In this document: in pieces, positions 23,701 through 34,995 of the stretch
How positions within the stretch are numbered: the stretch's first letter is position 1
How the letters are laid out: each line of letters starts with the position of its first letter
Source: Centropus unirufus
Taxonomy: Eukaryota; Chordata; Aves; Cuculiformes; Centropidae
NCBI GenBank assembly: GCA_013397695.1
Contig: VYZI01000103.1
Location: 2,356,926 to 2,420,925, forward strand
DNA: 64,000 nucleotides
Direction of reading: 5' to 3'
Notes under the pieces: generated by a model
Seen by the model: the letters and a program-made list of their open reading frames with translations, nothing else
Told to the model about the DNA's origin: nothing
The model's database searches: none
Position numbers and translations under genes: made by a program

Positions 23701-25009
23701 GCTGTCCACCCACCTATGGCTTACAGTCTGCTCCATGCGGGTAGAGAAATTCCTCTGCTTATTCTTTCATCTTCTGGGCCAAGCAAGAGAGAGGCTGTGC
23801 CAGGGAACTCTGCGGTTAGGAGATTTCATTAAAAACAAGTTCTCTCTAGAAGGGCACTAACCACCTAAGTAAAAAGAATAGCTTTAGCTGCCACAGGCTA
23901 TGCGTAGGAAGGGATACCAGCCCCACCAAGATGAGATTTTCTGAACATAATCAAAACCAAAAAGAACAGGAATTGGTGCTTAATTCATAGAGATTTTATT
24001 CCTCAAATGGTGCAAAGCACCCCTCAAGGTACAGTCAGTAGCTGAGCTGAGTGCTGTCTCTCTGAGGCAGCAGTGACATGCCCCCCTGGTCAGGCTGTCT
24101 GCACTGGCTCTCCTCCTGCCTGTGTAGTGAAGCCTGGAGGGGCCAGGGTCCTCTGGGAGGAACAGAGATTAAACACTGCAAGAATGGGCCTAAAGAGGCC
24201 AAAGAAAATGACCTGCATTGCTTGGAATGCAGGAAAAAAAAAAAAGGAAGAGGCAAAAAGAGCAATTCCAAGCTAAACTGCTGAATTGCTCCTAGGAGGA
24301 TACAGCTCCTCAGGAGAGCTGGACCATAAAATGTTCTGCTTTTTTCCTTTCCAGAAGGTACTGGCTAACATTTGCCAGCAGGAAAGCAGCCTCCCAGATA
24401 ATACCACAGCCTGAATTTGCACAGAGAGAGGAAGCCCAGCTGGATGGTTTCCCTCTTCAGCAGATTTCTTTTGCACATGGATATTTTTTCCCCACTATCA
24501 TCACTGTTCAGCAAATGACAGATCTGCTGGAGTGCCTCACAGTTTTGATTCACTCAGGGCCCAGCTATGTTTTCCAGAACTGTAACTACTAGGGACAGAA
24601 AACTCCATTTTCTCCATCTGTTGGGCACAGAAGGACTTCTTTCACACCCAAGAACATAGTTTTCCAACATTTAATTGCTTTATTTTATAAGCCCAATGTG
24701 ATGAGACTGTTCCTGTTCCCCTATGGTCTGCTGTCAGCCCCTCAAGCACATCTGGCTTTGCCTAGCCCTAACATCTCTGACTCTGGAGAAGATCCTCAGC
24801 CACACATTTATGCCTCTCCATCCAGTGCTACTGTCACTAGGTGCAGTGCAAAACATCGTTACGTTATAGGTCTCTAATGTTTTTGCACCCACTAAGATTT
24901 TAAGCTGTTTAGTGGACTCTAATACATGAGGGCCAACTGTGGATTGTTGAAATATTAGTACATCTTAGCTCTTGCATGATTTTTTTTCTGCATACTCCAC
25001 TTCCATTTC
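20797..25009. other. Non-coding DNA with one 210-codon open frame
   Basis: No recognised gene. The notable item is an ATG-initiated plus-strand frame of 210 codons (21,370-22,002), described separately. Other frames are short. An A-run at about 24,234-24,244 is a homopolymer with no retrocopy attached that I can see. Confidence 0.5.
21370..22002 (+). CDS. Unrecognised open frame, 210 codons, probably chance
   Basis: The frame begins with ATG in a favourable context (A at -3, G at +4) and runs 210 codons. The N-terminal half is polar and charged. The C-terminal part, around residues 115-175, is rich in Leu, Phe and Ser with two hydrophobic stretches that could pass for membrane segments. It ends in a Phe-Lys tail created by a T-run followed by an A-run (21,979-21,998), which suggests low-complexity DNA rather than a real terminus. 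I recognise no domain. It is the longest ATG frame outside the CpG islands, yet among many starts in 64 kb a frame of this size is only mildly unexpected. I list it because it is the best intact single-exon candidate, not because I believe it is expressed. Confidence 0.1.
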   Translation: MAQASRIKHLAEKDDFRWTLGLQPSVMIINAAITSVQPKNSSKKISHVRVSLHQDETALTSTGPFPEASAIRSSRQIFFAWAWFRSVQSSLCPERPHPERHFFALPAKFDSLLWFFQHLLCTLVSMLSILIPYSLRTCQDTFLPLLSLGSLLYYASFFHLSFSVASSLVFFIAPRSMRNNLFTDSAMMSSCEIYSPLKIILDFFFLKKKV

Positions 25010-25155
25010 AAAGATAACGATGCCAGTCCTGTCTTATAATGGTGAAGTCAATGCATGAAGATTATTTTCCTAAAACCACAGTGCTGAGTCCAAAAGCAGA
25101 ACCTGAGCCCTGGGAGTACTTTGTCCTTGCCCTGTTCATCTGACTTCTCCCCTTG
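25010..25155. repeat. Possible ancient MIR-like SINE remnant
   Basis: The order 'gtcaatgcatgaagattatt', 'cctaaaaccacagtgctgag' and 'aaaagcagaacctgagccct' resembles the MIR core, where 'gacttgcccaaggtcacaca' is followed by 'gcagagctgggattcgaacc'. Identity is low, as expected for a very old insertion. A profile search would be needed to confirm it. Confidence 0.35.
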
Positions 25156-25317
25156 AGGACCTGCTCATCACTCAGGCTAGACTGTGATGCTTCTCCATTT
25201 CTTCACTCTGATCTGAATGGTGTTACCTTTGCCCATGTCACACATCATTTTGTCCCAGTACCAAGCCTGCTGTTTGTACAGGCCATTCATTAGGGATAAA
25301 TAGAGCAGGGAGCAATG

Positions 25318-25432
25318 AACGTTGCTAATTGCATATAATTATAGATACAAATTCTCTTCTTATGCTGTATGTGTGTGTCTGTTTATAGGGCAATTACACA
25401 ATAATTAGGATGCAATTAGAGTGATCTATGCT
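25318..25432. other. TAAT-rich block, possible enhancer-type element
   Basis: A cluster of homeodomain and octamer-like cores (ctaattgcatataatt, caattacacaataattagg, gcaattaga) lies in 115 bp of non-repetitive sequence. This is compatible with a conserved enhancer but equally with AT-rich neutral DNA. Confidence 0.25.
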
Positions 25433-28400
25433 GAAGGGCTGCACTTGTCACTGAGCACTGAACTGGATGGACTCCAAATGGGGATGCCATCTCCTTTCAG
25501 TGGAGTTCCCTTAGAATCCAGATCTTGTGAGGTACTTCAGCTTCAACCCTAACCATCAAAGGTAATTTTCACAAGTTTGTTTTGTTCTGCTGCCTCTTCA
25601 GCAACCAGATGTCTCAGTAATGCACTGTCTCTAGTAACTATCTCCTCCTCTTAGTTCTGTCCTGGTGTTCCTTTTCTCTTGGCTTAAGCATATGTCCTGC
25701 ACAGAAACAGGTCAGGGCTTTAGGTCCGGGTCCAAATAAAACAAGTTTTTGATGCAGCCTAAGTAGTTGGCAAGCTGATGCGAGATGCCCACACTGCCAC
25801 CTATATAAAATGAGTTGGCTAGTCTTGGCCTGGACAGAAAAAAATCACAGCTTTCAGCTGCAGCATCATTGGGAGTGTCAGGGGACTGGAAGATGATTTA
25901 GCCTCCTGCATCTGCTTGCTAGAATGGAAGAGGTTATCTGTTTTCAGAGTCTTCAGCAAAGGGAGCATAAACTGGTTGGAGCTACTAAAAAGTGCTTCAA
26001 TACAAATGTTAGATAATAAGAATAAAGCTGGCAGGGGGTGTGGGGAAGTAAGCATTCTCTACTGCTGTCTTTTCTTTTTATTCACTAAGTAAACTAACCT
26101 CGAGCTCCCACTGTTGTCAGTTTGGCACTTTTTACCAGAACTGGCATCTTAAGCAATACAGATGATGTTGGGTCAATAAAATCTCTGCTAAGAACACCTG
26201 TCCAAACATTGCTTTGGGCTTTCTGTGCCATTTACCTGTGATGATCTTACATCCTGCCTACAGAGGTTACTAAAACAGGCTCATTGTTTAGTTCAACTGT
26301 TTTTTTGTATAGTCATGAATGGAAAACCTGAATTCAAGTCAGATATTTCTATGCATAAGAAAAATGAACTCTGATAACGAAACCTTTCTGACTGTTCCTG
26401 AGGTTGGAGAAAACCATAATGCATCCTGATGGGTTTTTGTTTTTCACTCTGGACTTGTACTGTATCTCAGTTCAGTTTCTAGCATGGAGATGCTACTACT
26501 CGCAAACTGAAGGGCACTGAGATTTGGAAAGCCATCTATGACAGAAGATAAAATATCAAATTTTCACCCACAGGCTAATGGTTTCATAGAGAAGTTTCTG
26601 AGTTTTCCACTGTAGTCAGTTTAGGACTGCTTGGCTGGTTATCTCATCACCCCTGTGAAGTGGATCTGGTGGAGGAGTCCCCCAGTTCATAACACCACTT
26701 GAATCAAAACTAGCCCTGAAGGTCACCCAAAGAAAAGGTCAAAGATTTTGGCAGGCCTCTCTCTTACCTCCTCACAAAGATTTTCAGGGAAGATCTAAGT
26801 CACGCCAGCATGGGACAGAGCATGGGGGAAATGCAGGTATTGCTACTTCTTGGCTGCATCCACGCTGGACAGGCAAAATGGTTTCTAATTTTCAGGCTTT
26901 TCCACTTTGTACCTTTAAATGTTGGACAAATTAATCCAGGCTTTCTTTAGCTTTTCGACATGCGTGGAAGATCTCTGCTCAACCAACCCTCATGTCCTTC
27001 CCTCTCATTGGAAATGGGACTGGACAGTATCATGCTCACTTTTCTATAGTCGACTTGAGGACACTTCCACGTTCAATTTCACTTCATAGGAAAGAACTTG
27101 GAAAGGAAAGAGAACCCAGGGTTGCTAGCCCTGGTAACGATTGTCAGACTGGTCTGCCTTTAATCTGGTGAGAAAGAAAAATTAAAATGTTTATTTCCTG
27201 TGATCCATGGTCACAGGAAAATCCAAGACCAAAGAAAAGCAGCATCTCTGTGAGATGTGTGAGTGATGCATAAATTCATTATTTGATAACAGATATGAAG
27301 GAGTTGGAGTTGGACAAAACTAGTACTCATTGTTTCATAGGCCTGAGCAATCTCAGCTTCTGAGAATGAAAACTTTGAAACACTGGGAGCTTCAAAACAG
27401 CTAAACTGGAGAATGCATGGGGACCTTTTCGGACCCAAACAAGTTTGACCTGAGTCAAGTCTGGCACAGCAGCTTGCCAGCTTAATCCACTACCTTCTTT
27501 GCCTGTTCCTTCCTGTTTCTATTTGAAAAAGGCTTGTTGATTTCAAACCACTTAACTCAGATGGTTCGGCACAGCTGGAAACTTCCACCACACAGACTGC
27601 TAGCCTAAAAAAAAGCCTGCTTGACATATTAAGATTACCTGTGAAACCACTTTTGGCAACTAAATGATAAATCTTTTCCTGCCCAATGGAAACATGGTAC
27701 CCTAATTGCTCCGGAGAAGGTTTACTATCTTTTATAAGCACTAAATGGCTCTTCATGATACTTCAAAGATTTGCCTAGCAGGAGAGAAAATAGAAGGGCA
27801 TGAAGGAATATGTTAGAAACTGAGAAAACTATACTAAAGATACCACGAGAAGTTTCAAAGAAGGACACTAGTGCAGCTCCTCTCATTGTGTATTCAAGAA
27901 TAGGAACTGGATTATTGTCATTTGTCAGACCAAATTTTCTGCTTGAAATTCTCTTGACTTGAGGTTTTCTACCCCAATTCCAGGCTGAGTTGTTGTAGGG
28001 AGGGCTACAATATCACACCTAGAAGACCTGGACATAAGCTCCACAGAAGTAAAAATACATTCTCTTGCAAGAAAATGTCCACTAAGGGAGTTAGTCATGA
28101 AGCCTAAAGCTAATGTCCCTCTTCAAGGAGCCTTTTGTCACTGATTATAGAGGGACCATGGAGAAATGAGCTTTCTTATCCTAACTATAGTGCCCATGCT
28201 CTCGTTATTTTAGTGATTCAAGCACTCATCCTCTACTTGAGTGATGCCTTCTCCCTTGCTTCACAGACAGCACATCATCATCCGATCAGAACCACATTCT
28301 CACATCTCATCAACACTGGAAATGGCAACCTAGATATGAAAGTTTATTGCTTGTGCTCAGCAGTGCTGCTTTCGGTCCCAGTGTGTGACCAGTGGCACAA

Positions 28401-31400
28401 GTGAGCCAGCCAGGCTGGAGTAGAGGGGCTCAGAGGAATCTGTCATGGTGTTTTTGTCTGGCAAGAGTTAATTCCCTACCGTGACATTCCTGATGCGTTT
28501 ATCTATTTCCCACAAATATTTTAAGAAAACACATAAAGAAAATGTCGTCTAGAGAAAACGTCATACATCTATTTGTGCAAGGCACATTCTCACAACTATC
28601 CCCAAGACCTTGAAGTGTGTCAGGGAGAGGGGGAGAGGGGAGCGTGAGTGATGTGGATATCATGCTTGCCTGGAAAGAAAAACAGTAGTGCTCCCACATT
28701 CCCACAGTGCAAGCATTCAAAAGTCATTAATCAGCACAGTTAGAAGCTGCCCGTGTTGATCGTGTCCATGCAAGACCCATTTGGCAAGCATGGAGGAAAA
28801 GGGCATTTCATTTTTTGGTGTTTCACAAATCCAAAAGGAAACTAAATCCTGCCAATAAATGGATCTTAGCAATTAGCTTGGGCTATTCTAAGTCCATTCA
28901 GCTTTCTAAGCTTAGTATACCATGGAGTGAAGAAAACGCCTGTAAATTTCTCCATTTTTGGAAATAACTTAAAGGAGGTGGATTTGGCAGAAAGGGCTGA
29001 ATACAGTCACCCTGTAAGTGAAGCCCAGTGAAACTGTGTTTGCTAGGAGCCCCCAGATTGTGGGTCTTCTGAAAGTGTGCCCTCTCCTTGAGCTGCCAGT
29101 TTCGGCCCCCTACACTGAACAAGAGCATCAATACCTGTATGTACCGCATTTCTGTCGGAGCATGCCCCAAACTCACTTCTCTAGAGAGGAAGAAAGAAAG
29201 CTCCACAGCACAGTGGAACAGCCATGCCAGGGACTCATACCCGGGGACTGAAGTCCCTGCTTGGAAGTGGCTGCTGGGAAATTCCTTCCACCGACTCTCA
29301 CCTCTTCAAGTTATCTTCTCATAGATTCTTTTTTGCCCTGGCATTGGTACTGGTGGTTGGTCATACACGAAGTCTCACGTTTTAGCCTTTTATTTCATTC
29401 CAACTCTTCTAGTAAGCCTAAAACCAGTGGAATGTAGCCCTGTATTGTAGAGGAAGACGTTTATAGCCACTAGAAACTGAACATTATATGAATATGAGTA
29501 GTGGCTTAGCATGAATGAGTAACTGTAATAGGCATCTTACATCATCCTAGGTTTAGTTAAGCTAAGTGCCATTTAGGTGATGGATAAATACTGGAGGTGA
29601 GAGACAGAGATGAGTCAGGACTTTCCGTGTGAAAGGTCAAAAGAATGAGCTTACTGGCAAATACCGAGACATACACTGCACCTTATTTAGACCAAGATAG
29701 GATGGTAAGTACACACTTCATCAGCTCATCTGGAGTCCAATATTTTTACTATTGATTAAGATAATAAAAAATGAGTCCCTCATTGAGGCTGAGTTCCTTT
29801 GACTGGTGTCTTTGCAGAAATTTTTATCTGCAGCAGCCAAGCCCTTTCTAAAACTTAATCTCTGAGTCTAACTGAGGCAAGACTTTCTTTCTTAGCAAGG
29901 ATTCCCTTTTACACTTCTGATTTAATCCTTACTTTTGATTATTTTTGCATTTCTTCCTTGTTTTCATTATACAGGCACAGAGTCTCCATTTGCATTGATT
30001 CTCAAAGGACCAGCACACAAACTTGTTTTGTCATATCTGCATTATGTTTCCGTTAGCCCCTCAGCATGCTGTGTGGTCAGATTGTTAGCTAATCTTCTAG
30101 TCACCTGTTTCCATGAAAGCCAGTTCTCTTTGAGGCGGCTTCCTCGAGCTTTTCTGTCTTTCCAGCTAACAGTTGGAGGTTAACTCATCTCTCTTCTTGA
30201 ATGCCAACTTCCTTGAGGCAGGAGACAATCTTTAAATGCTGGAGTCTGAAATGAGCACACAGCTGCATATTTCTATTCATACAGACATGACTGTCTGTCA
30301 AATGCCAATAATTGGATATTTATCCATACATTTGCATGAGGAATCAGAGGAACTATCTACAGAAACAGAGCCCCTGCATTTCAGCTTGGATGCCTTCATT
30401 CTTTAAAATGTCAGCCTCTGAGGGTGTATCTGTACCCAGAGAAGTTATGGCTGCAGGTCTGAGTGAAAAGTTAGTTATGAATAATGAAAAGAATGGAGGA
30501 AAGAACTCTGTGCTCTGTCCTTTTGGCATTAGGCAATTACTACCCGGCTCATTTCAGAGTTCTATGCTTTTTATTCTTTCAGTGGTGGTGTCTGGCTGAT
30601 TTCTCCTGATGTGGAACTAGAGAGCATTGTATACCACCAGTATTTGTCTTACCTTTTAGCTCAGAAGCCCTCTTTAAAACCTGGTGCTTTGTGGCTGCCG
30701 CTGGTACATATGTTTAATAAATATTTAAATTCTGGAAGAACCTCATCATCTGTGTACTTAATCTTTTAAAATAATGTTGCTTTGAATGCCCCTCGCATGA
30801 AGTGCTAGAAGCAAAGTGCCTCCTCTGAAAGCTTTTTTGACTCCCAGCTGTACTGTCTCTTGGTTTTGTTGGGGTTTTTTTTGCCAGGCTTTCAAAATGA
30901 CATATGTAAACAAGCAGCTGCTAGATATTTATGTGGAACATTAGCCTTGCAATTAAAGACCGAGAAAAAGAAGCTCTACTTTGGGGTCCTTCAGAGTTTC
31001 ATTACTGTCTGTTCTGCTCCACTACTGCATTTTTTTGAAAAGTGAACTACATTAGGGGGCCCAGCTGCAAGCAGGTCCCATCGATCGCCAGCTGCCTCAG
31101 GAATTATGCTAAGCCTAGAAAGTAAAGTCATGCTGAAGGTTACAACTGAGTTCCCAATCCTATCCACAGCTTCTTCTTTCTGGTCAAACGAGCGTGGTGA
31201 AAAAACATCCCAGGCTGGAGGTGGAGCCCATCTACAGGTACAGAGGTTACACTGTCATCATTGTCCTACTAACAAGATGCTTAGTTATGTACTAGGCAGG
31301 ATAAAGCTGCAATGTTGATCCACCTGCTTGGATCAGATTGACATATTCCCAGTCTTCTCATTTCAGCCTGTATATCCTCTGGACAGGATTTAGCCTGCCA

Positions 31401-32155
31401 TATTTCAGCCCGAGCACTTTTTAAGCATTTATCACACCGATATTGTGTGCTCAGCAAGCAGAGGTGGGAGGAATAAACTTGGAGGAAAAATGACTAGTGA
31501 GGAAGAGCAGACCACATAAAATCCTACAATCTAAACCATATGCATGAAACTAGGGAAGCCTTTAAAAACAAAACAACAAAACAAAAAACCACCCCCCAAA
31601 GAAACCCCAAAACCAGCAGATTGTAAGGATAAGTATATTTAGTATGTTTTTCAAGAATCTTGTGATAGCCCTGTCTTCTGCGATGCTGTAGCAATAGCTG
31701 AGGGAACAAGCATGAGCACATCTCTCCCAACAGTTGTGTACGTCTGCTTTCAGAGAGGGATACTGGGAGGAGCGCCAATGACTTGCTCCTTGTACACGAG
31801 CTTGTACAAGTACCAACTTATACCAAGTTGGTGAGCAATCAGAGCTAGGATGGAAAGGGTTCAGCAGGTGATGTGCATGATGAGGCATGCAGAAAGGATT
31901 CTCCCATCTCCTACCCAGAGGATTTTTTAGAAGCTCTTTAGGTGTAGCCCTGTGGCTGGCAGGAATTAATGGCACCCAATAAGAGTCAGAAATGCAGATG
32001 ATACATTTTCTTTGGACAACAGACTTGAAGGTCCATTCCATTCACTGCAGTCAGCAGAGAATGGGACCCAACACAGAGTTGAGCATGGGGAAGGACATAT
32101 TTTCCTTGCAACCTACCAAAGCATTTCACCACCAAAACCTCAAGATGCTCTCATG
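25433..32155. other. Non-coding DNA, no gene seen
   Basis: About 6.7 kb with no recognised exon, RNA gene or clear transposon. It includes A- and C-rich low-complexity sequence at 31,563-31,614 and a cluster of small palindromes at 31,789-31,832. The minus-strand frame 31,562-32,041 (159 codons) ends inside that low-complexity tract and matches nothing that I know. Confidence 0.5.
31563..31614. repeat. A-rich / A+C low-complexity tract
   Basis: AAAAC-type units grade into a run of six C and CCCCAAA sequence. No retrocopy body or target duplication is evident on either side. Confidence 0.8.
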
Positions 32156-32260
32156 GTAATTTTATTATTTCCATTTCACATATGAGGCGAATGAATGACA
32201 CAGTGGCACACAGAGTGAACAATAAGTTTTGTAGTTTCTCTTTCCAGCCCTATGTCTGGC
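32156..32260 (-). repeat. Possible ancient MIR/L2-like remnant
   Basis: The string 'tttattatttccatttcaca' followed by 'tatgaggcgaatgaatgaca' and 'cagtggcacacagagtgaac' parallels the reverse complement of the MIR 3' half ('attattatccccattttaca', 'gatgaggaaactgaggcaca'). Divergence is high and the call rests on pattern memory. Confidence 0.4.
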
Positions 32261-34477
32261 TATTTGTCTCATCTTCAAACTAGATACTTAGCCTGATCAA
32301 CAGTACTTCATTCCACCTCTCTGCAAAACAGAAGTAAAAAGGAGCTGCCCTGTAGGGGGGCTCAAAATATCCTCTTCACTGCTTTTAAAGCAGTTCTTTA
32401 TCAGTTTTGAACAATGATGCATATATGAAATAATTTTATTACTATTATTATTTTGTACTTTGTAAAGAGAGAGCTCAGATGGCAAATCAATGCAGTCAGG
32501 AACCCCCACACCCACACTTGACATCTCACACCCTTTGATGGTCTGCTTTCTGTCTAAACTAAGAAATAATTGGCATTTGGACTCCAAGAGCTTTGCCATC
32601 TGACAGAATTTAATTAAAACCTACTTCTACACATCAGGTGGCTGTCTCCACCTTCCCTCCAGCACCAGCCCAGGCCACAGTCTGATGGGAGAGCTCACTG
32701 CACAAAGCCATGCTGGGGCCAGGTCTTTCATTTCCCAGCATCTCCAAATCTCCTCCTTTGGCCCAGGGCCATGACATCTCTCAAAAGGCCTGACAGCTGC
32801 TGAGAAGGTTCCTCGCTTGCAGCAAGGCTGACAGAGCAAGTAGATTCCCTTTGAGCTGTGGATGAACAAACGCCGTTGACAGCACAGCAGCAGAAAGCGC
32901 TGCCTCATGAAAACCAAGTTACCTTGTGGGAAAATTTCATGTCAGTTTTAAGAAAAATAATGACTCAGAGAGTTTCATAAGCCACTCTCTGATTTCATTT
33001 TGTTTTGATTTTTGTGAACTACTTTGCTATCTTTTCAAAAAGTTTTAGCCATTAGTTGATTTTAGTTGTGTGCACATATAAGAACACATGAAAATTATTA
33101 AGAATGACCCATTACATTTTCATCTATACTCTGATAAGTGTTTACATTATGAAAAAAAAAGTATTTTAAAATTTTAAAATATAGCAATTAAAGATATTTG
33201 TGCAGTTAGCAAATGGAACGCCTAGGTTTTGCTTTCCCACAATAAATTTTGAAAATACATTTTTCTCCAACTCAGAAGTCTGGATCTCCAGCTATAGAGC
33301 TTCTGCTCCTCCAGCCAGCTCCTTTCTGAACCCTTCTGTCATCAGCAGGTGGGGCTTTCAAAATTGATTTGTGATTATGAAGGTGCGACAAAAATCAGGC
33401 ATCCAAATTCTCACAGATTTCACTTTCACCTACCTTAATTACGTTCTTGGCTACAAAATCTTTAGTTAAACTGTGTGATGCTTCCACACCCCCAGCCCCA
33501 TCCCACTACTCATTTAGCTGGGGCATGGAGACTCTCCAGATGAGACTTCGGTGAAAAGCTGAAGGAGATTTTAGAAAGTGAGTTTCACAGCAGACATTGT
33601 TCTGTTTGGATTCCCTTCCTGCAGTTTCTTTCAGAGTAATTATCTCCAATTTGTGTGTGGAAGGCAAAGTTTCTAATTATATATTGCAATGAGTGCATTT
33701 TTTTATAAATAGCACCAATTGTTCTGCTGGGACATTCTCATCTGAATCAGCTCCTATTCATCTTCAGAGACCCTGTCTTCCATGTGCAAAGAGAATATTT
33801 TTTTTACTAACAAAACCCAAGTTAAATGTGTGTGACAAAGGCTAAATTATTAGAATGGGATTTGGGAATTCTGGATAATGCTCATGGCCAGCAATGGTTT
33901 CACCTGCTTTGTGACCCTGAAGTCACATCACCTCCCTGTAATTCTGCCCCTTTGTCACTCCTGAGTCCCTGGTACAAAGCCACCTGGATTAGGGTTGTTG
34001 GTACCATGACCAGTCTCACTGCAGTTGGAATTGTTACTATAATACAGAAAATAACAATTTCTGCACGCTCTTTGGCACATTCCCCATTTGTGTCATCCTA
34101 CAGCGGATGTCCACATCGGGGTTTTTAAGCATTGGTTCTGAAAGATTGAGTTCTGCGGTGCTTTGCTTCTCACCCTGCAGGAGAGAACATTCTTTATGAC
34201 CCCTTGCCAGTTCTTCTGGATGATGAAAGGGGGATGCTGCTGGGCTGGAATGAAGCCCTGATGGTGTGCAAGAGAGGTGGCAACTTTCAGGTAGAAAGAC
34301 ATAGGAGGGATTACTCAGCACTAATTTTGGAGACAATTCAAGACCACATGACAGAAGTAGTCATATTTGTATTTTGTATTAGCGTCTTCCCTGCCTACTA
34401 CCTTCTTCTAATTAAACTAGCTGTGTTCTCAGTTGTCAGCTTTCTGCAGAAAAGCCTCATGGTTCCCTACAAGTAAG
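32261..34477. other. Non-coding DNA, no gene seen
   Basis: AT-rich intergenic or intronic sequence. The sub-block 33,601-33,790 is enriched in TAAT cores with almost no CpG and is a weak candidate regulatory element. No exon or RNA gene is recognised. Confidence 0.5.
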
Positions 34478-34995
34478 AGGGGCTGTGGAGAACCATCCAA
34501 GTCCATGCTGGTTGGAGGACTCTCCCCACCATCCCCAGAGCCTTGCACCAGCCACAGGGCCCAGACCTCACTACCAGGGTGGAAGCCCATCTTCAGAGGC
34601 CAAGCCAGTTTCCACTGGGAGACCAGCACAATCCTCTGGTCAGCTGCCACGTCCAAGCCAGGTGCTTGGCAGTACAAACCCCAACAGCACAGCAGCTGCA
34701 CAAGTGGGACTTTCCTGTAAAGACCATGGCAAGAAACACTGTGCGCAGGGCAAGGGACTCGTGTCTGGAGGATACCACCCAGGGCACAGGAGCTGCTGCA
34801 CCTCCAGATGGTGGCTGTGCCCCTGCACAGTTCCTAGAGGGGAATTGCCTGGCCCAGCACCAATTCCGTCTCACCCTGGTGGGTCCCCAGGGTAGCTCTG
34901 GAGAGATTCAACTGTGCTTGCAAGCCAAGCTCTCCTTGATGCAGCCCAGTTTTGGAGGCTGTGTTTATGTGTCAGTGAAGATGTCACAGAGATGA
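34478..34995. other. GC-rich, ORF-dense block of unknown nature
   Basis: About 520 bp of clearly higher GC than its surroundings, with few CpGs. Three overlapping frames of 90 or more codons run through it: two on the plus strand (34,485-34,895 and 34,543-34,995) and one on the minus strand (34,593-34,874). The longest plus frame (150 codons) ends in a natural TGA, but its annotated start is TTG, so it would have to be an internal exon or a pseudogene. I see no known domain, no cysteine or catalytic pattern, and no clear CR1 or LTR landmark. Possibilities are an exon of an unrecognised gene, a decayed retrocopy or an unclassified repeat. Confidence 0.4.

Noticed and set aside
28440..28510. 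Sequence 'tgtcatggtgtttttgtctg' resembling the start of an avian LTR
   Set aside because: The resemblance covers only a few tens of bases, with no matching second LTR, primer-binding site or viral reading frame nearby.
31562..32041. 159-codon minus-strand frame
   Set aside because: It starts with ATG, but its C-terminus is encoded by an A/C low-complexity tract and no family is recognised.
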